A stretch of 64,000 bases of DNA from Ctenosaura bakeri (GCA_948474755.1 CAOLHI010000647.1:62001-126000); one strand, 5' to 3'; counted from the first letter of the stretch, positions 35,160-48,153 are shown. The notes: generated by a model from the letters alone, not told the origin. Program-made: numbers and translations.

Positions 35160-37184
35160 CTATTTAGTCAGTTTGCTAAACAAAATATTATAGAGGACCG
35201 TATCAAATGCTTTGCTGAAAAACAGATAAATGACATCCACAGCATTCCCACTATCTACTAAAGTAGTGACCTGATTTTAAAAAAGACATAAAGCTAATTT
35301 GGCTGGATTTGTTCTTGGCAAATCCATGCTGGCTTCTACTAATAACTGTACTTGAAAACAGACTCCAGCATAATCCATTCTAATATTTTGTCTAGAACTG
35401 AGGTAAGGCCAGCTGTCATTTAATTAGTTTTTTTTATTTTTTGCCTTCGCTGAAGAGAGGGACAGTATTTGCCAATCTCCAGCCCTCCAGCATCTCATCT
35501 GTTCTCCAAGATTTCTCAAATATACTGGCAAGTGGTTCTCTGGGTATGTCAGCAAATTCCTTCAGTACTCTTGGGTGCTGTTCATCTGGTCCTGCAGATT
35601 TGAACTCATTTGGGTTAATTAGGTGATTCCTGACTAGCTCCCTAACAATCCTGATTTCCAACTCAGATTCCTTACCAAGGTCTCTGCTATTGCATAGAAA
35701 CACATAGTCCTCTTTTGGGAAGAAAAACTGAAGCAGAATAGATATTGAGCAGTTCTGCCTTTTTGTTGTGATCTGTTTGCATTTTACCATCCTTGCCAAG
35801 CAGTAATGCCACCACTTCCCTTTGTCATTCTCTTGCTTTGAGCATATTTGAAAAACCCGTTTTTATTGCTCCTTGCTTGCCTAGCCAGTCTCAGCTCAAT
35901 TTGAGCTGTAGCATTATTTACATTATTTCTGCAAGCTTGGGCTACACATCTGTATTCTTCCTTGGTGATTCATCCTTTCTTTCATTCTTTATACATACTT
36001 TTTTTTTTCTTTTCACTTCCTCCTTGAGTTTGCTGTGCAGCCACATTGGCTTTTTCAGATGCTTTCCATTTTTCCTCTTCCATGGAATTATTTGCTTTGC
36101 ACTTTTAGCAGTTCCTTCTTCATGAAATCCCATCCATGGTGGTTGTCTTTTTCCTTTAGCACCTTTAGCCATGTGATTCTATCCAGTATTTCCCTGAGCT
36201 TGATAAAATCAGCTTTCTGTAGACCAAGGTTTGTGTTTGACTATACTCTTCTTTGGCCTGTCCCATAGTCATGAATTCTAGCATTACATGGTCACTCCCC
36301 TCAACACCAACTGTTTTGATTCCTGTAACCAAATCCTTTCTATTGGTTGGTATCAAGTCCATGATTTCTGATCTCCTTATTCCTTCCTCTACATTTGGAA
36401 AGAAGAAATTATCTATAAGTCATATCAGGAAATTATTGGAGAGCCTATGCTTAGCACCGTTAATCTCCCAGAAGATATTAGAATAACTGAAGTCCCCCAT
36501 AACTACCAGTTCTTGTTTCTTGGAGAATTCTGAGATTTGTTTCAGAAAGCATCATCCACCATCTCATCTTGGTTTGGTGACCCCTACTAAACTCCTATCA
36601 CAGTGTTGTTTTTATTTCTTTTTTCATTTATTTTTACCCAAATACTTCCCACTGGTCCAGTTTGACACTCATATGGATTTCCGTACAACTGAATTTGTCT
36701 TTGACATATAATGCAACTCCCCCTCTTTCTCTTCACCATCTATTCTTTTTGAACAAATTGTATCCTTCACCAATCATGGTAATCACCCCACCTGGTTTTA
36801 TACCTATAAAGTCATATTTACCTCCCTGTACTAGGACTTCAAACTCATTTGTTTTCCAAACTCTGTTCATTGGTGTTGCTTGTTCTCATCTTTTATTCTA
36901 CTGCAAGTTTTACTGCGGCTCCCATTCTTTCCTTCCATTTTTCCTCTTGAAGTCACATCCTTGTGTTTAGAGATTGCTTTTGGACAGATGTTTAAGCTAT
37001 CATCTCCAACTGCCCCCCAAGGATTTCGTTTAAAGACTTCTTGTTCAGATTCGCCATGCTTTTGCCAAAGACATTCTTCCCAGTCTTTGTGAGGTATAGC
37101 TCATCAGTAACCAGTAATCCTTCATCTAAGAAGAGAAGACAATGGTGTATGCCCACATGGTTGCAGGTGGGTCACAGGAATATT

Positions 37185-37420
37185 ATTATTAGTATTAGTA
37201 TTATTACCATCATCTTTATTTACACCCTGCTTTTTTCTCAGGTTGGAACTCAAAGCAATTTACAACAATTAAAAAAAACATAGTTAAAAACCTTGGAATA
37301 CAAAAGCTAAAATACAATTAAACAATCAAGAAGAATTAAAATACATAATAAAAAATGCATGCATCCATAAATTCAGGAACTTCAGCACAATTAATATCTC
37401 CCGTTCTTAATGAGAAAGGA
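37185..37420. repeat. ATTATT microsatellite and LINE/SINE tail-like fragment
   Basis: An ATTATTATTAGTATTAGT run is followed by TTTATTTACACCCTGCTTTT, CTCAGGTTGGAACTCAAAGC and AATTTACAACAATT, resembling the 3' portion of a common squamate repeat. Similar scraps occur near 44690 and 51890. The class is uncertain. Confidence 0.4.
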
Positions 37421-37423
37421 TGT

Positions 37424-37572
37424 TCCTTAGTGGTAGGGCATGTGCAGAACATGTCAGGTTTAGTCCCTAGACCTGGGACAAACTTTCTTGCAACCAATGA
37501 GTGCAAATCACAATGAGCTAGAGGGACCACTGATCTAGCTGAGTCAGAAGGCACCTTGCTATGTTCCAACAT
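37424..37572 (+). mobile_element. tRNA-derived SINE
   Basis: Head: TTAGTGGTAGGGCATGTGC (A-box-like) and GTCAGGTTTAGTCCC (B-box-like). Tail: TGAGCTAGAGGGACCACTG, then GAGTCAGAAGGCACC and TTGCTATGTTCC. Head and tail order matches a widespread squamate SINE type. Confidence 0.65.
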
Positions 37573-38999
37573 TAACAGGATGTGATAATGTTATCTTTAT
37601 CGGTCTGTACTGGGAGAGAAGACAAGGTGATGGGGAGAAGTAGGCAAGTTTGCCCTCTCCCAAAATGGATGATGAACACATACACCCCTTTGGATGTAGG
37701 ATGCTTTTTCCCACCATGTAGTCCACTTTGGTAAATGTGGGACCCAATCCAGAGAGTAATCTTTATGGAGATTCTTTCATAGGTGATCTTTGTTGTGCTA
37801 GGACAATTTCTTTCATAGGTGATCTTTGTTGTGTTAGGACAATTTCCAAGAGCCATTCTGCCCAGAATAATCCAGTTCTCTAACCTTGTTTGGAAAGTAG
37901 CACTTCAAATTTCAAATTGCAGGTTTGAAACGTCAGCTAGAAGAGATAAAGGAGGCATCCCTTTGGTGTGCTTCTTTTCTGCTGGGGATTGGAATTTGAG
38001 GGAGACAGAGCCAAGCATCCCACCAGTAATCATGTAGTATATGATCACAACCAGCCCTGTACCATATAATGATTCTGAGTGGGTAGTATTGTTCCTGGTA
38101 GCCGTCCTACATTCTACATTCTCTTATTGTGCAACAGTTGTGCACATTGTAAAGGGAACATTGTGTTATGTTTTGATTTGATTTACTTTGTTGGCCAACT
38201 AATCCAGTTTTAACCAACCTGCGTAACTCAACCTTTTAACCAACCTATGGCTTTCAAAGGGAAATAATCTTTTGAAAGGATTCTTATATAAATGTATACA
38301 GCAACACATCACTGCCATCTTCGTTTATACCACTTCACTATAGAAGTTGAAAGTGAAGACACAAAAGGAATTCAGGGCTACCTAAAGCTCTCCCTCTGTG
38401 GGCCCTTCTTGAAAGCTTTAGCTCAGCCAAGTGGAGACACCTGCTGTTTATTGTTGCAACTTCACTAACAATGCATCAAAGGTTCAGAAAGTTGGAATTA
38501 ACTGCACTTTTCCTTTTTTTTTTTTTTTAAATACTGCCAGGAGGAGAAGTATGACACATCAAAGTATCTGGGAAACTAATCCACTCAGGTCAGGTGCTTC
38601 CCTAAATTTAGCATGTGTCTCAGAGCATAACTAGATGAGTAATTATTTAAATTGTATTTATTTAAAATAGACAACACAGATGCACTGTATACAGGGCTAT
38701 CCAGTGATCAAAGAACTTTCAGTTGAATCACCGTTTGCCTTTTAACTGCTGAATTAATTTTTAAATGTATATATTGCCCAAACTTCAACATATAGGTTGT
38801 CTGTTGTTTTAGATACTGAAGGTCTTAGTCCTAACTGAAACAAAATCAAAATTCATCTCTACTGGTTGCTCCCTCTCCTATCTTTGATCTCTCCCCTGTT
38901 GCCAGCATTTAATTTGAAACTTTCTGGAGCCAGTGATTTGCAATATCATGTTGCTTACGTTGGGAATATATCTTGTGGTTTTATGTACAAAGATCCAAT
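37573..38999. other. No gene recognised
   Basis: Intergenic. A 26-bp direct duplication (TTTCATAGGTGATCTTTGTTGT...) occurs at about 37776 and 37811. A T-run lies at 38513-38528. Confidence 0.45.
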
Positions 39000-39175
39000 G
39001 TGGTATATGGGTTACAGCATCAGATTTAGGACTAAGGAGACACAGGTTCATAGCCCCTTTCACCCACATAGATCACTGGCTGATCTTTGGCCAGTCACTA
39101 TTCTCTCCACCTAACCTACCTCATACGGTTGTTGTGAAAATAAAATGAGGGAGAGCCATGAATGGCACCACATCA
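39000..39175 (+). mobile_element. tRNA-derived SINE
   Basis: B-box-like ACAGGTTCATAGCCCC, then TCACTGGCTGATCTTTGGCC, AGTCACTATTCTCTCCACC, TAACCTACCTCATACGGTTG and AAAATGAGGGAGAGCCATG follow the order of a common squamate SINE. Antisense relatives are at 19985 and 45775. Confidence 0.7.
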
Positions 39176-39470
39176 CATCAAATGAATAGCTCAGTAAAGT
39201 CTTATGGACATTGGCAACATAGAACCACAGAAATGTAGAGCTGAATAAGCAGAAAGCTCCTATTGATTGCTAGGACAAATTTTCTGTCATATTTCATCCC
39301 TCTCCCTCCCCTTATAGCATGAATACTCAAGATCCAAAATAGTCTCCAAGAAATGTGAGGAGTGTGTCTTTAAATTAAGGACCTTCAATTAAAACTGCAC
39401 ATGTACACATACATCTATATACATACACAGATTAATTAGCTTAAATTTGATCATTCAACTAGACCATAGT
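39176..39470. other. No gene recognised
   Basis: Short AT-rich intergenic stretch. Confidence 0.4.
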
Positions 39471-39555
39471 GCAATCCTATACAAGTTTACTCAGATGTAT
39501 GTCCCACTGAGTTCAAAGGGAATTACTTCCAGCTTAGCATACACAGGATTGCAAC
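39471..39555. mobile_element. Short hairpin repeat, GCAATCCT type (family C)
   Basis: Inverted ends GCAATCCTATACA and, right, ACACAGGATTGC. The body has TTTACTCAGATGTATGTCCC, CACTGAGTTCAAAGGG and AATTACTTCCAGCTTAGC. Related pieces at 10047, 60198 and 63790. Confidence 0.7.
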
Positions 39556-41171
39556 CTAAACCATTCATTGCCTTATTTGGTCAGATGTTAAGCTAAAAGG
39601 CTAACTTTTGTGTAATATCTCTTTTGTAATACTTAATAAGTAGCTTGTGTAATGCAGTTCTAAAGGGGGAGGGGAATTTATATAAGGCGAAAAGAATATT
39701 AAAGTTTCATTGCAAAAGAAAATACTGCAGCTGCCAAGGCTTGATTAGTCATAAAATCCATGGTATTATCAGGCTCCATCAATACCTTCCTTTTAATTAC
39801 TAATCTAACAAGAAAGACATCAAAGGTCCCTTTTGATATAGATATAGATATATCTCTTAAGTAAAGTATTATATTCTGAACTGATCAGTTAAAACATTAA
39901 ACACGTTAAAATAAAAATCACATTTGTGAAAATGCACATTTTGTTTTGCTTCAAAGTTCACAGATGACGGCCACACTCCATTATATTAACTTGCACTGAG
40001 TAACCTTTCATGCATTCCTAAATTGCCATGTAATCTAAAACCTTGTTGTCAGCTGCTCAGAATTGGAAAGTCCCCTGAAACGATCATAATGATTATAGGC
40101 TAGGCTGGAGAACAGAACTTGTTTGTATTATTGTAAAAATATCCTTCTCAAATAACTTATCTCTTCTTGACATACAAAAATATAACGATTAAAAGAAAAA
40201 AGTCAATGTTAACTTTTGATTTATTCATTCTCTCCCGATCTCCTCTTTGCTTACTTTTGGACAAAAGATTTCATTACAGAACCTTTAAAAAAAAAAAATC
40301 AGGACTGGAGAAAGCTCAGTGTAAAATTCTATTGCTTTCCTTCCTGTAGAGACTTGACTGTAAATTGCTGAGCCAAAGTTATCTTACAGAGATTTCATTG
40401 TCATATCTACTTACATCATCTTAATGCGATTTTATTTTACTTTGTCAAAGTCGTATTAATGGAAATGTGTTCTTGATGTCAAACAGGCCTCCTTTTTTAT
40501 GCAAAACAGGATTCAGCTGACTCTAATAAAAACAGCTTGCAGTGTACTAAACTGTAACAGCAATAGGCTGAATATAGTTTTGTTTTGTTTCCCAAGTCAA
40601 GACTGTGTCAGAGAGCGCTATAAGGAGATTTCTCTTTTTTCTCTGTACAATAATTGCTTGGGTGGGGTTACATTATGATCTCTAAATGAATAGTATCGCT
40701 TAGAACAAACACTTCTTGTATCTTTTATCTTCCCCCTGCGTACAGGGCTAAGCTTTTCTTTTGAAAAACGCCAAAGCTACTTTTCCAGATAAGTCATCAA
40801 AATGTTTCCAAAGTATTTTAACTGCCAGATTAACTATATCTGGAAAACAAAGAAAGATTGCTTACATTCTTGAAGCAGAAAGCCTGCCAATGTGTAGCAA
40901 CAAGCAACAAATTAATTTCTTTTGCAACCATGGCTGGGCAGTGGTGGGGGGTGGGTGAGATGGAGAACTCATTCAAAAGGGTATGCCTAGATTTAAAGAG
41001 AAAGCAATTTACTTGCTCAAAAAAAAGGGGCAAGCTAGTGGTGTTCCTGGGGTTCATTAAAAAAAGGAAGATTAGAAACGGCAAACAGGTTTTCCTGAAA
41101 GACAGCTTGTCTACAACTTGTCTGGTCTACCTGATTGCATTGTGCAACCACAAAGTGTTGGTTGTCTCCTA
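39556..41171. other. No gene recognised
   Basis: AT-rich intergenic sequence with a short GATATA run near 39836-39856. Overlapping short ORFs at 40761-41172 have no recognisable family. Confidence 0.45.
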
Positions 41172-41583
41172 GGCCCTTTTCATATGGCATTTTCCATGCG
41201 AAAGGGTGCCTGGAGCATCATGCGATTGTGAGGAGCGATCTGCACGACGCACTCACAATCGTGTGACGTTCCAGGGGCTGACAGGAGCACCTTTTCATTT
41301 TCAACTAGAAGCTGAAAATGGTGCACAATTGCGCATTGCTCCCGGGCCCCACACACACTTACCTGGCGTGCGGAGCCTCCAGAGCCGCGCCGGTTGTGCT
41401 TCCTGTCCCAGCACAGCCTGGGAAACTCCCAGGCTGCGCTGTGGAAGGAAGAGACAGGGCTCTTGTGCAAGCAGGCAGCTTGTGCAGAGCCAAAGGACCC
41501 CAGACGCAAGAGCGTCTCGCGGGAGGCTGCTCGCATGATCCCCACACCCCAGCGCTGGAAGAAGGTAAGGTGCGGAAAGGGCC
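41172..41583. mobile_element. Nonautonomous hairpin DNA transposon (GGCCCTTT ends)
   Basis: Left GGCCCTTTTCATATGG and right GCGGAAAGGGCC form terminal inverted repeats. Flanks CTA and ATA are compatible with a diverged 3-bp duplication. Inside, a strong hairpin: CAGCACAGCCTGGGAAACTC followed by CCAGGCTGCGCTG near 41410-41442. GC-rich; all ORFs here are compositional. Related to 52108-52626 by its ends. Confidence 0.65.
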
Positions 41584-44500
41584 ATAGAATGGTCTCTCTG
41601 TTTACATAAATCCACAAGGTTCAAGTAGGCCCTAATGGTACCTTGCCCTGAAAGAATTCAGGACACTTCTCAAAATAGTCTGCAGGAGGCAAGGATTCTG
41701 CTACAGGGTCTCTGCAGCAGATGATCAGTGTGGGAAGAAAGGGCTCCCTGAAGGTAGGAAGTTTTGGAAAATGCTGCCCTGAGGAATAAGAAGATGATTA
41801 AATTTATTCACTTTTTAAAAATTCTACTGTGCTAATATATTCCATTAATTAAGGGTCACAATGACCTTCTGGCAATTTTTGAAATCTGTGAATTCTAATT
41901 TCCCCCCACCCCTTCTAATTCTGCCTCCCCCACAGAGTTGACTATAATCTGTTTCAGGTTAAAGATTGTTTATGTCAGCAGTGTTCAGGGTACATAGCTC
42001 TGAAATGCTTTAATAAATTTATCAACTGGAAAATATTGCAAACATTTCATTTCCTTTGATATAGACACAAGAGCCTGCCTCCTCCTCTCCCCCCTCCAGC
42101 AGACTACATTGCAAATTCCTGCTTCTATGAATCACTCTAAGTTATATTTGCTTTAACTTTCCTGTGGTTCTACAAACAGATTTTATATGGCTGGACTTCA
42201 AAGATGGTAGAAATAAAGGTTAGAAATGTGATAGGAGACGTCTATTATTAGGCACAAAACTTTAAAACACTTTGCGTTTTAAACCTTAAAAAACATGAAT
42301 AATTTTTTTTTAAAAAAAGTATATTCATAGCATTTTCACTACTTTGGCATTTATCATGGAGGACTGTTTAGAGCAGAAATACTTTCCATGAACCACATTT
42401 GGCTCAGATGTCTCCCTCTAATATTTAATTTAGGAGGGGGGAAAGAATTATATTATAATAGGCTTCTCATATGTCAAAACCAAAATACTCTACTTGATGT
42501 TTCTTTCAATCTAAAATTAATGTTTTACCATGATTCTGTCCCCCAAAGTACTTAGGGGGTAAGGAGGAGGGGGTGATAAAATCTTCATTTTGAGTAGGAA
42601 GTGAAGGGAGGCAGAAGCATGCTGCAACCCACTACTGACATCAAATGATTTAAAAAAAAAATAAGCTGAATGTGTGCTTCAAAGAATTTATTAGCTTCAT
42701 CCAGAGTTGCGTACATGGCAGGAATGTTAATTGTAAAAATCTGCAATGTAGCAATTCTGGTAAGCTCAAGAACAGCATTTAACAAAAGATCAAATTTGCA
42801 CACTTTCTTCCTGCTCCCAACAACACCGTTTATGTTTTTATTTGCTTGGTTTCTTAGGCCAAGAATATACTTTCACAAATCAAATTAGTCAGACGTGCGA
42901 TGGAGGTCTTTAGGGAATTAAGGAACTAGTGCTAAGCTGATGTGTTCCTTTAGGGACACAATTTAACATTGGTAACATTTTGTTCTTTGGTTTGTGCGCT
43001 AATGCAGGAGATCAAGAGTTCGTTGAAAGCATATTAACAGTCAGACCAAAATAAGCAATGTTTCAAAACACGGAACTTACAGTTCTTATTCTGTTCATGG
43101 GAGGAGGAGAGCAGGGCAGTGTCAATGCTGAGAAGCACACTTAAAAAAAATACTGTTTTCCTTGCTTAAGTTGATGAAAAATTATATTAGCCCACAGTGT
43201 CACCTATTTTAACTTGCTTTGGTTTGTTCATGCAAGCCTGTTTCATAATTAATTGGGGGTAATTTTTATGGGTTTGTCACAAGCTTTGGTGTACCAGCTG
43301 AGATGCAATGGCATAAATGATCAATAAAAGCTAAGAGGTATAATTGAACATTGCTAATAAAATGGGCTGCATTTGGCTTAACTGCATTTCCGTTTTCTCT
43401 GCAGAGACCAAGCTTAGCCACTATTCACTGGCCAAAATTCCCAGAATCCGTAAGCAGAGCTTTGTTTGTAGAGTACCCTGCTGTGGAAGTGGGGGTTAGA
43501 GCTGATGTTTGCTCATTGCCCCTTCCTCCTAAAGCTCCCTGAAAATTTGCTCTTGAGGATTGACATATTGTCTGGAAACATCATGGGAGGGGACAGAAGA
43601 AGTTGGAAGGGTAAATAGTAAAAATGAACTCCACATCCTCTCCTGTGAGTGGGAGACCTCATCACAGAAAGACTACCATTTTGTGGGGAGGGGAACCTGT
43701 ATAAAACTTTTACAAAATAAAAAAAATCACTCTGTTGTCCATGAAACGTTCAGGGCCAGACCTTGTGATAGGAATCTTTTCAGAAGATTCCCTTTATTCC
43801 AGAAAATTAGTCTCTGAAATTTTTAATTCCATAGCGCCCAGTGGCTTAGAAAAAGAACTAGAAAGTTCTTGTTTCACTTTTAACTTGGTTGTCAATTCAG
43901 TAACTGGCTGTAGGCATGATAAATGTGTTTTTCTTGCCTACCAAACCCTTTTTAAGTAGTCTTTTCTATTTTCAGTGAACACAGATATGGACATGAAGTA
44001 TCAGTCTCCACTCCTGACACAGTGTATTGAGTATAAGGTATAAGTATTCAGTATAAGAGCTTGGAAAAGTGACCTTTTTTTTCCCCCTTTTGCAAACGTT
44101 TATTTACCCAATTACTTCTATTACCAGTTCTGACCTACGGTCTCCACCCACTCAAATCCCCCCCACAAGCCAACCAGGGCAAGACCTCCAGGTGCTCAGA
44201 AGACAAGGGAGCCTTTCCTGTTACTAGTCCCCTCCTCAGAATAGGATGAGAAAGGGGATGGCCTCCTCCCTGCATCAGTGAGTAATGGAGGAAGAGGGGA
44301 AGTGGTGGTACAGGAACCAAAACACAACACAACTAACATTAACTGGAAAAGGACAGCATGGGAGATGGGGGTTAAGGCACCTCAATAACATGACATAACT
44401 GCAAGGTCTAAAGGGACAGAGGAAGGGGCCACAGAAGCAGAGGGTTTCCCACGCCCTGGTGAACACAAAAAAATGGGGAGAGGGTCCTAAAAGGGTACAA

Positions 44501-45545
44501 AAAAGTTATTCATGTTTTGAGTCACTTTAACCGTGACAGGTGGGGGAAGGAGGCAGACCCTCCCTCCACACTAACAATGACTTTTGCAGAATACAACTCC
44601 CTGCACACTAACAGTGACTTTTGCAGAATACAACTTCCACAATCCTGAGCTAGCATAAAGAGCAAAACCCTGGAAAAGTACAGCACACTGTTTATATATT
44701 TATGTCTGCTTATACTGAAATGTATATCCCACTTTTTTAGGCAGACACCCACTTGACATGGCTTACAGTATAACAAAGGAATATAATACTATGCAACATG
44801 CTAGTTTCTACCATAGAATAATACAGCTAAGCTGGAGAATCTATGGCCATCATATCCAGTGAGGAAGAAAGATGGGAGAAGTAGCTCATTACCATCTGGA
44901 GAGCCATAGGTACCTCAGTTTTGACAGACAGCTTTCAACAGAAGCATTGTTGAATGTTTAAATGCAGAAGTGACCTCAGGTTTTTCCTACCTGAGGCAGG
45001 AGTTCTGCTGCCACCATTGTGTCCCACAGTCCTTTTGCCTCACCTGCTTCAGGTTGCGATGGAAACTGCTAGAACTGTTTTGTTGATACAGAACAACAAC
45101 ACCTGCATTTTTGGGCTGTCCTTGTGGTCTGTCTTGTTGGGGGCTTATATGGACTACAATGTCAGTAAGGAAATGCATACTTTGCTTTTAGATCACAGTA
45201 GACAATATTTTGCGCCAGAACCATACAGACTGTCAAAAAATAGAAATGAACAATTCTGGTTTTGAAAAATGAGAGGGCTGACCTTTTTGTATTTTTTGGT
45301 TGGACAATTGAGGATGATCCCATTCAAAAGATGAATTGCCTCCCCTGAACATTTAGTGGGGCAGAAAAAGGGCAATTTGGGAGAATCTAGAGGCACTAAA
45401 GGCAGCAAAAGCAGATTTGCGGGATGCATGCAGTGCTAGGACTGTACTTTGCCCACCCCTCTTCTAGATGGGGTATGGCCAGGTCCATATCAGGGTAACT
45501 TCTCTCTCTCCATTTATATATAGAAAGAAAGCTGCTGTTTATATA

Positions 45546-45650
45546 TGCACACATCCTCCAGATATTGTTGAACTCCATTTCCCATTAACTCTGGCCAACA
45601 TGGCCAGTGATCAAGGAGGGGACTTGGAATTTGCCACCACTGGAAGGGCA
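45546..45650. mobile_element. hAT-like hairpin repeat fragment (CTACAACTCCCA family)
   Basis: CATCCTCCAGATATTGTTGA, ACTCCATTTCCCATTAACTC, TGGCCAACATGGCCAGTGAT and GGAATTTGCCACCACTGG follow the order of the copy at 63212. Confidence 0.5.
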
Positions 45651-45774
45651 TAGGTTCCCTGTACCTGTTCCAAGATTATACCTTGCAGAGCTTCAAAACA
45701 CCTCTAAGTTTTTAGAACTACTGATTTTGAATATGTTTATTGGTTACCGTTCTGTCCTGTTTTAACTTCAGAGA

Positions 45775-45880
45775 CCTCAAGACAGTGGCATGGTTTCCAT
45801 TTTTATCTTCACAACAACCCTGTGAGGTACATTCTACCGAGAGGTAGTGACTGACCCAAGGTCACCCCATTATTTTATGT
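45775..45880 (-). mobile_element. tRNA-type SINE fragment, antisense
   Basis: ATCTTCACAACAACCCTGTG, AGGTACATTCTACCGAGAGG and CTGACCCAAGGTCACC are antisense to the SINE body at 39000. Confidence 0.65.
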
Positions 45881-46452
45881 CAGAAATGGGCACCTGTATT
45901 AGGCTCAGGGGCCAATTCCACTCCCTAACTGAGCCCCCCCCCGTGCCTCTTTTGAGGGCTATATCCTGGTCAAAATACTGACCGGACAAGCTCTCATATC
46001 ACTTCCTGTTACCATTTCTGCTGCAATATGGCTGAAAAAGGGGGCACGGGGCAAGCTGGAGTGAATGTTGATCGACGTTTTCACATATTGGAGAAGCTGG
46101 AATAATTTGGGGGTAGAATTGCACTAAAATGGGGAGTGGGGGATTTGGTGGACTGGCAGGAGGTTTCATGGGACACATGCTCTGGACTGAACTTTCCCCA
46201 CCCCTGTTTTACGGCCAAACAGGGACCTGAATCAAAGCTTTTCAATTCTATTCTAAACCCTCTTAATCACTATAACATAGTAAAGTATGTGTGCGTGGAG
46301 GAGAGGGAGGGGAGAGCATTTCTCATCCACTTAATTAACTAGTTGATCCCTGTTTTCCTGTGTAATTGAAATAAAATGAGTCGGCTTCATCCCCACAAGC
46401 AACCTCCCCATTTCCATGTTTCTTTTCCTGGGCACCATGCCTTTGCTGATAG

Positions 46453-46562
46453 GTTTAGATGAGAATCTCCTGGCCGTAAAAGAAGACCTGACATTTCAGC
46501 TGCACTCCTCTCTAGCGCTGCTCATCCCAGAAACTGGAGAATTGTTGGTCCAAGGAGTGGAG
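46453..46562 (+). CDS. Weak internal-exon candidate
   Basis: A pyrimidine-containing tract and AG at 46451-46452 open a 110-bp stretch ending in GAG followed by GTAAGTATG, a near-consensus donor. One frame is open throughout and looks protein-like (GLDENLLAVKEDLTF), ending after a complete codon. No family is recognised and no partner exon was found. The polypyrimidine tract is mediocre, so chance is quite possible. Confidence 0.2.
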
Positions 46563-47074
46563 GTAAGTATGTGCTTCTCCTACCATTTCAATCTGGTTAC
46601 ATGGGCAGTAACAATACTACACCAGCTCCTACAGTCAGTGTGACAGTGAAGAGCCTACAATGAAGGTAACAACACAAAGCATCCTCTGCATAATTTGCAG
46701 TCTTGCTGGCATCCCAGTCAGGTCACACATAGCGTTCCCATTGGGCAGAGATCTCATCAGGCAGAAGATGCGGGGCCGTGGTAGCAAAAGATAAGGAGGA
46801 AAGAGCTGCATATCATGTGATCTGCCTTATGTTTCCTACTATTGGGCTGCCTTTTAGGTGTAGGGGCAGATGCTGTCCTATTGCCACAGTGGAAGAAAAA
46901 ATAAACTGCAATTCCAGTTAGCAGGACTATATTTAGTTTGATAAATAAAAATTGAATGGGAGAAGAGACTCCATCTTGGTTTTGCCCTTCAGGCAATGAA
47001 ATGTCTGGAGCCAGCCATGTGTCTGGCTACTGGCATAACAAATATTGCAGGTTTGAGCATCACTGTGGCCTAAT
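46563..47074. other. No gene recognised
   Basis: Intergenic, no supported feature. Confidence 0.4.
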
Positions 47075-47215
47075 AGAGAGAAATTACACTGGAAGTCTGA
47101 GTCCCAGTTCTGCTAAACCAGGATCTTGCTTATTGGCCTTTGACAACTCACTGTGGTCTTCATTCAGTTCCTTATCTATGAAAAGAGAATAACAATGACT
47201 TAGTTCACAGAACTA
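47075..47215 (+). mobile_element. MIR-like SINE fragment
   Basis: CCTTTGACAACTCACTGTGG, TTCAGTTCCTTATCTATG and AAAAGAGAATAACAATGACT follow the sense order of MIR-type core and tail. Confidence 0.5.
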
Positions 47216-47330
47216 TGAGTTTAAAGTTGTTCAAATTTTATGGGTTTTTTTTACAAATTTATATATTACTTATTTTATTTTATTTGGGCACACCAGTTGT
47301 CTTCAAAATAGAGTGGTAGACTAGATAGAT

Positions 47331-47372
47331 AGAGTGTGTTTGGTGGTAGTAATAATAATAACAACAACAACA
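47331..47372. repeat. AAT/AAC trinucleotide repeat
   Basis: AGTAATAATAATAACAAC and onward, imperfect. Confidence 0.7.
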
Positions 47373-47598
47373 CAAATGGAAACCAGATATATAATTTCTT
47401 TTTATGCTATATCTCCCTCTGAAAATAAACATACTGAGTATTCCTTCAGCCCCTATTATTTACATCAGAAAAGTGTTCTAGGCACACCCAAGTATTTTAC
47501 AGAGGTTTAGTACAGCCATTAACTACCTTTTAACCTTCCCCTCCCATTCCCCCTTGCCCATTATTTCTGGTTTCGGGCCAATCTAGTTTAATAGGTTA

Positions 47599-47955
47599 CT
47601 TGTTGCAGGCCTGCCATCAGTTCACAGAGACCATGCCGCTTTGTTTGCAGTAAGGCTTGGGTCCTCATGGAAGACCCTTGTGCACCAAGGCGTAACAGGC
47701 CCCATCCAGGCCAGCATAGCTGTCAGAAGCAGCCTGGGAGGGTGCTAATATTGCCAGGGAGAACAGAGAACTCAAAATTGAAATAGTTTATTCCAAAGCA
47801 TGTTGGGCTCAATAAGATGATAGTTTCTGGGCAACGGATATCAGTCATTCATTTGCCAAGCCAGGGTTCTTATATAACCCTAATTCTCTCTACAAATTAG
47901 GTTAGTAAAAGGAAGTGTAAACATCAAACAACACTCCCATGTGAGCCATTAAACA
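47599..47955 (-). mobile_element. Possible LTR remnant, antisense
   Basis: On the - strand, GGGTTATATAAGAACCC (TATATAA near 47875) is followed about 85 bp later by GGAATAAACTA (poly(A) signal near 47790), an LTR-like spacing. Ends are not defined and no internal region or duplication is seen. Confidence 0.3.
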
Positions 47956-48075
47956 TTAACTTTTTGCAGATTTTTTAAAAATCTGATTTACAATCTGGCA
48001 CTATAATGTGTGAGGAGCAACAAAGTAATGTTAAAATAATTGATGAAACCGGAATTGTGGCTCTGAGGGACAAAG

Positions 48076-48080
48076 GAAAG

Positions 48081-48151
<71 letters not shown>

Positions 48152-48153
48152 AA
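48076..48153. repeat. (GAAA)n microsatellite
   Basis: Roughly 18-19 near-perfect GAAA units. It creates an artefactual Lys/Glu-type ORF and, in reverse, a Phe/Leu/Ser ORF. Confidence 0.95.

Larger units (their letters stand above)
33058..37135 (-). mobile_element. CR1 LINE, degenerate, split by a solo LTR
   Basis: The 3' terminus is at 33058 (+ strand TCATAGAATCATAGAGTTGG, the CR1 ATTCTATG tail in reverse). Moving right it reads RT C-terminal (EYCFQFW, 33520s), RT palm (about 34640-35160), upstream RT (35434-35799, including SAGPDEQHPRVLKEF), an endonuclease-like part (about 36165-36990, with VVMGDFS and GSDHVMLEF), and an N-terminal leader near 37040-37120. The catalytic site that would be F-A-D-D reads S-L-G-D, so the RT is dead. 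About 3 kb of CR1 without the insert. Frames are broken by many indels and stops. Confidence 0.8.
41584..46452. other. Mostly intergenic
   Basis: No gene supported. It contains a SINE piece (45775-45880), a hairpin repeat (45546-45650), and, near 44680-44770, a scrap of the TTTATTTATA-type LINE/SINE tail. Near 44577 and 44606 a short direct duplication (CACTAACA(A/G)TGACTTTTGC) is present. Confidence 0.45.

Noticed and set aside
41180..41617. 145-codon and overlapping ORFs on both strands
   Set aside because: They fall inside a GC-rich hairpin transposon and are open in several frames through composition.
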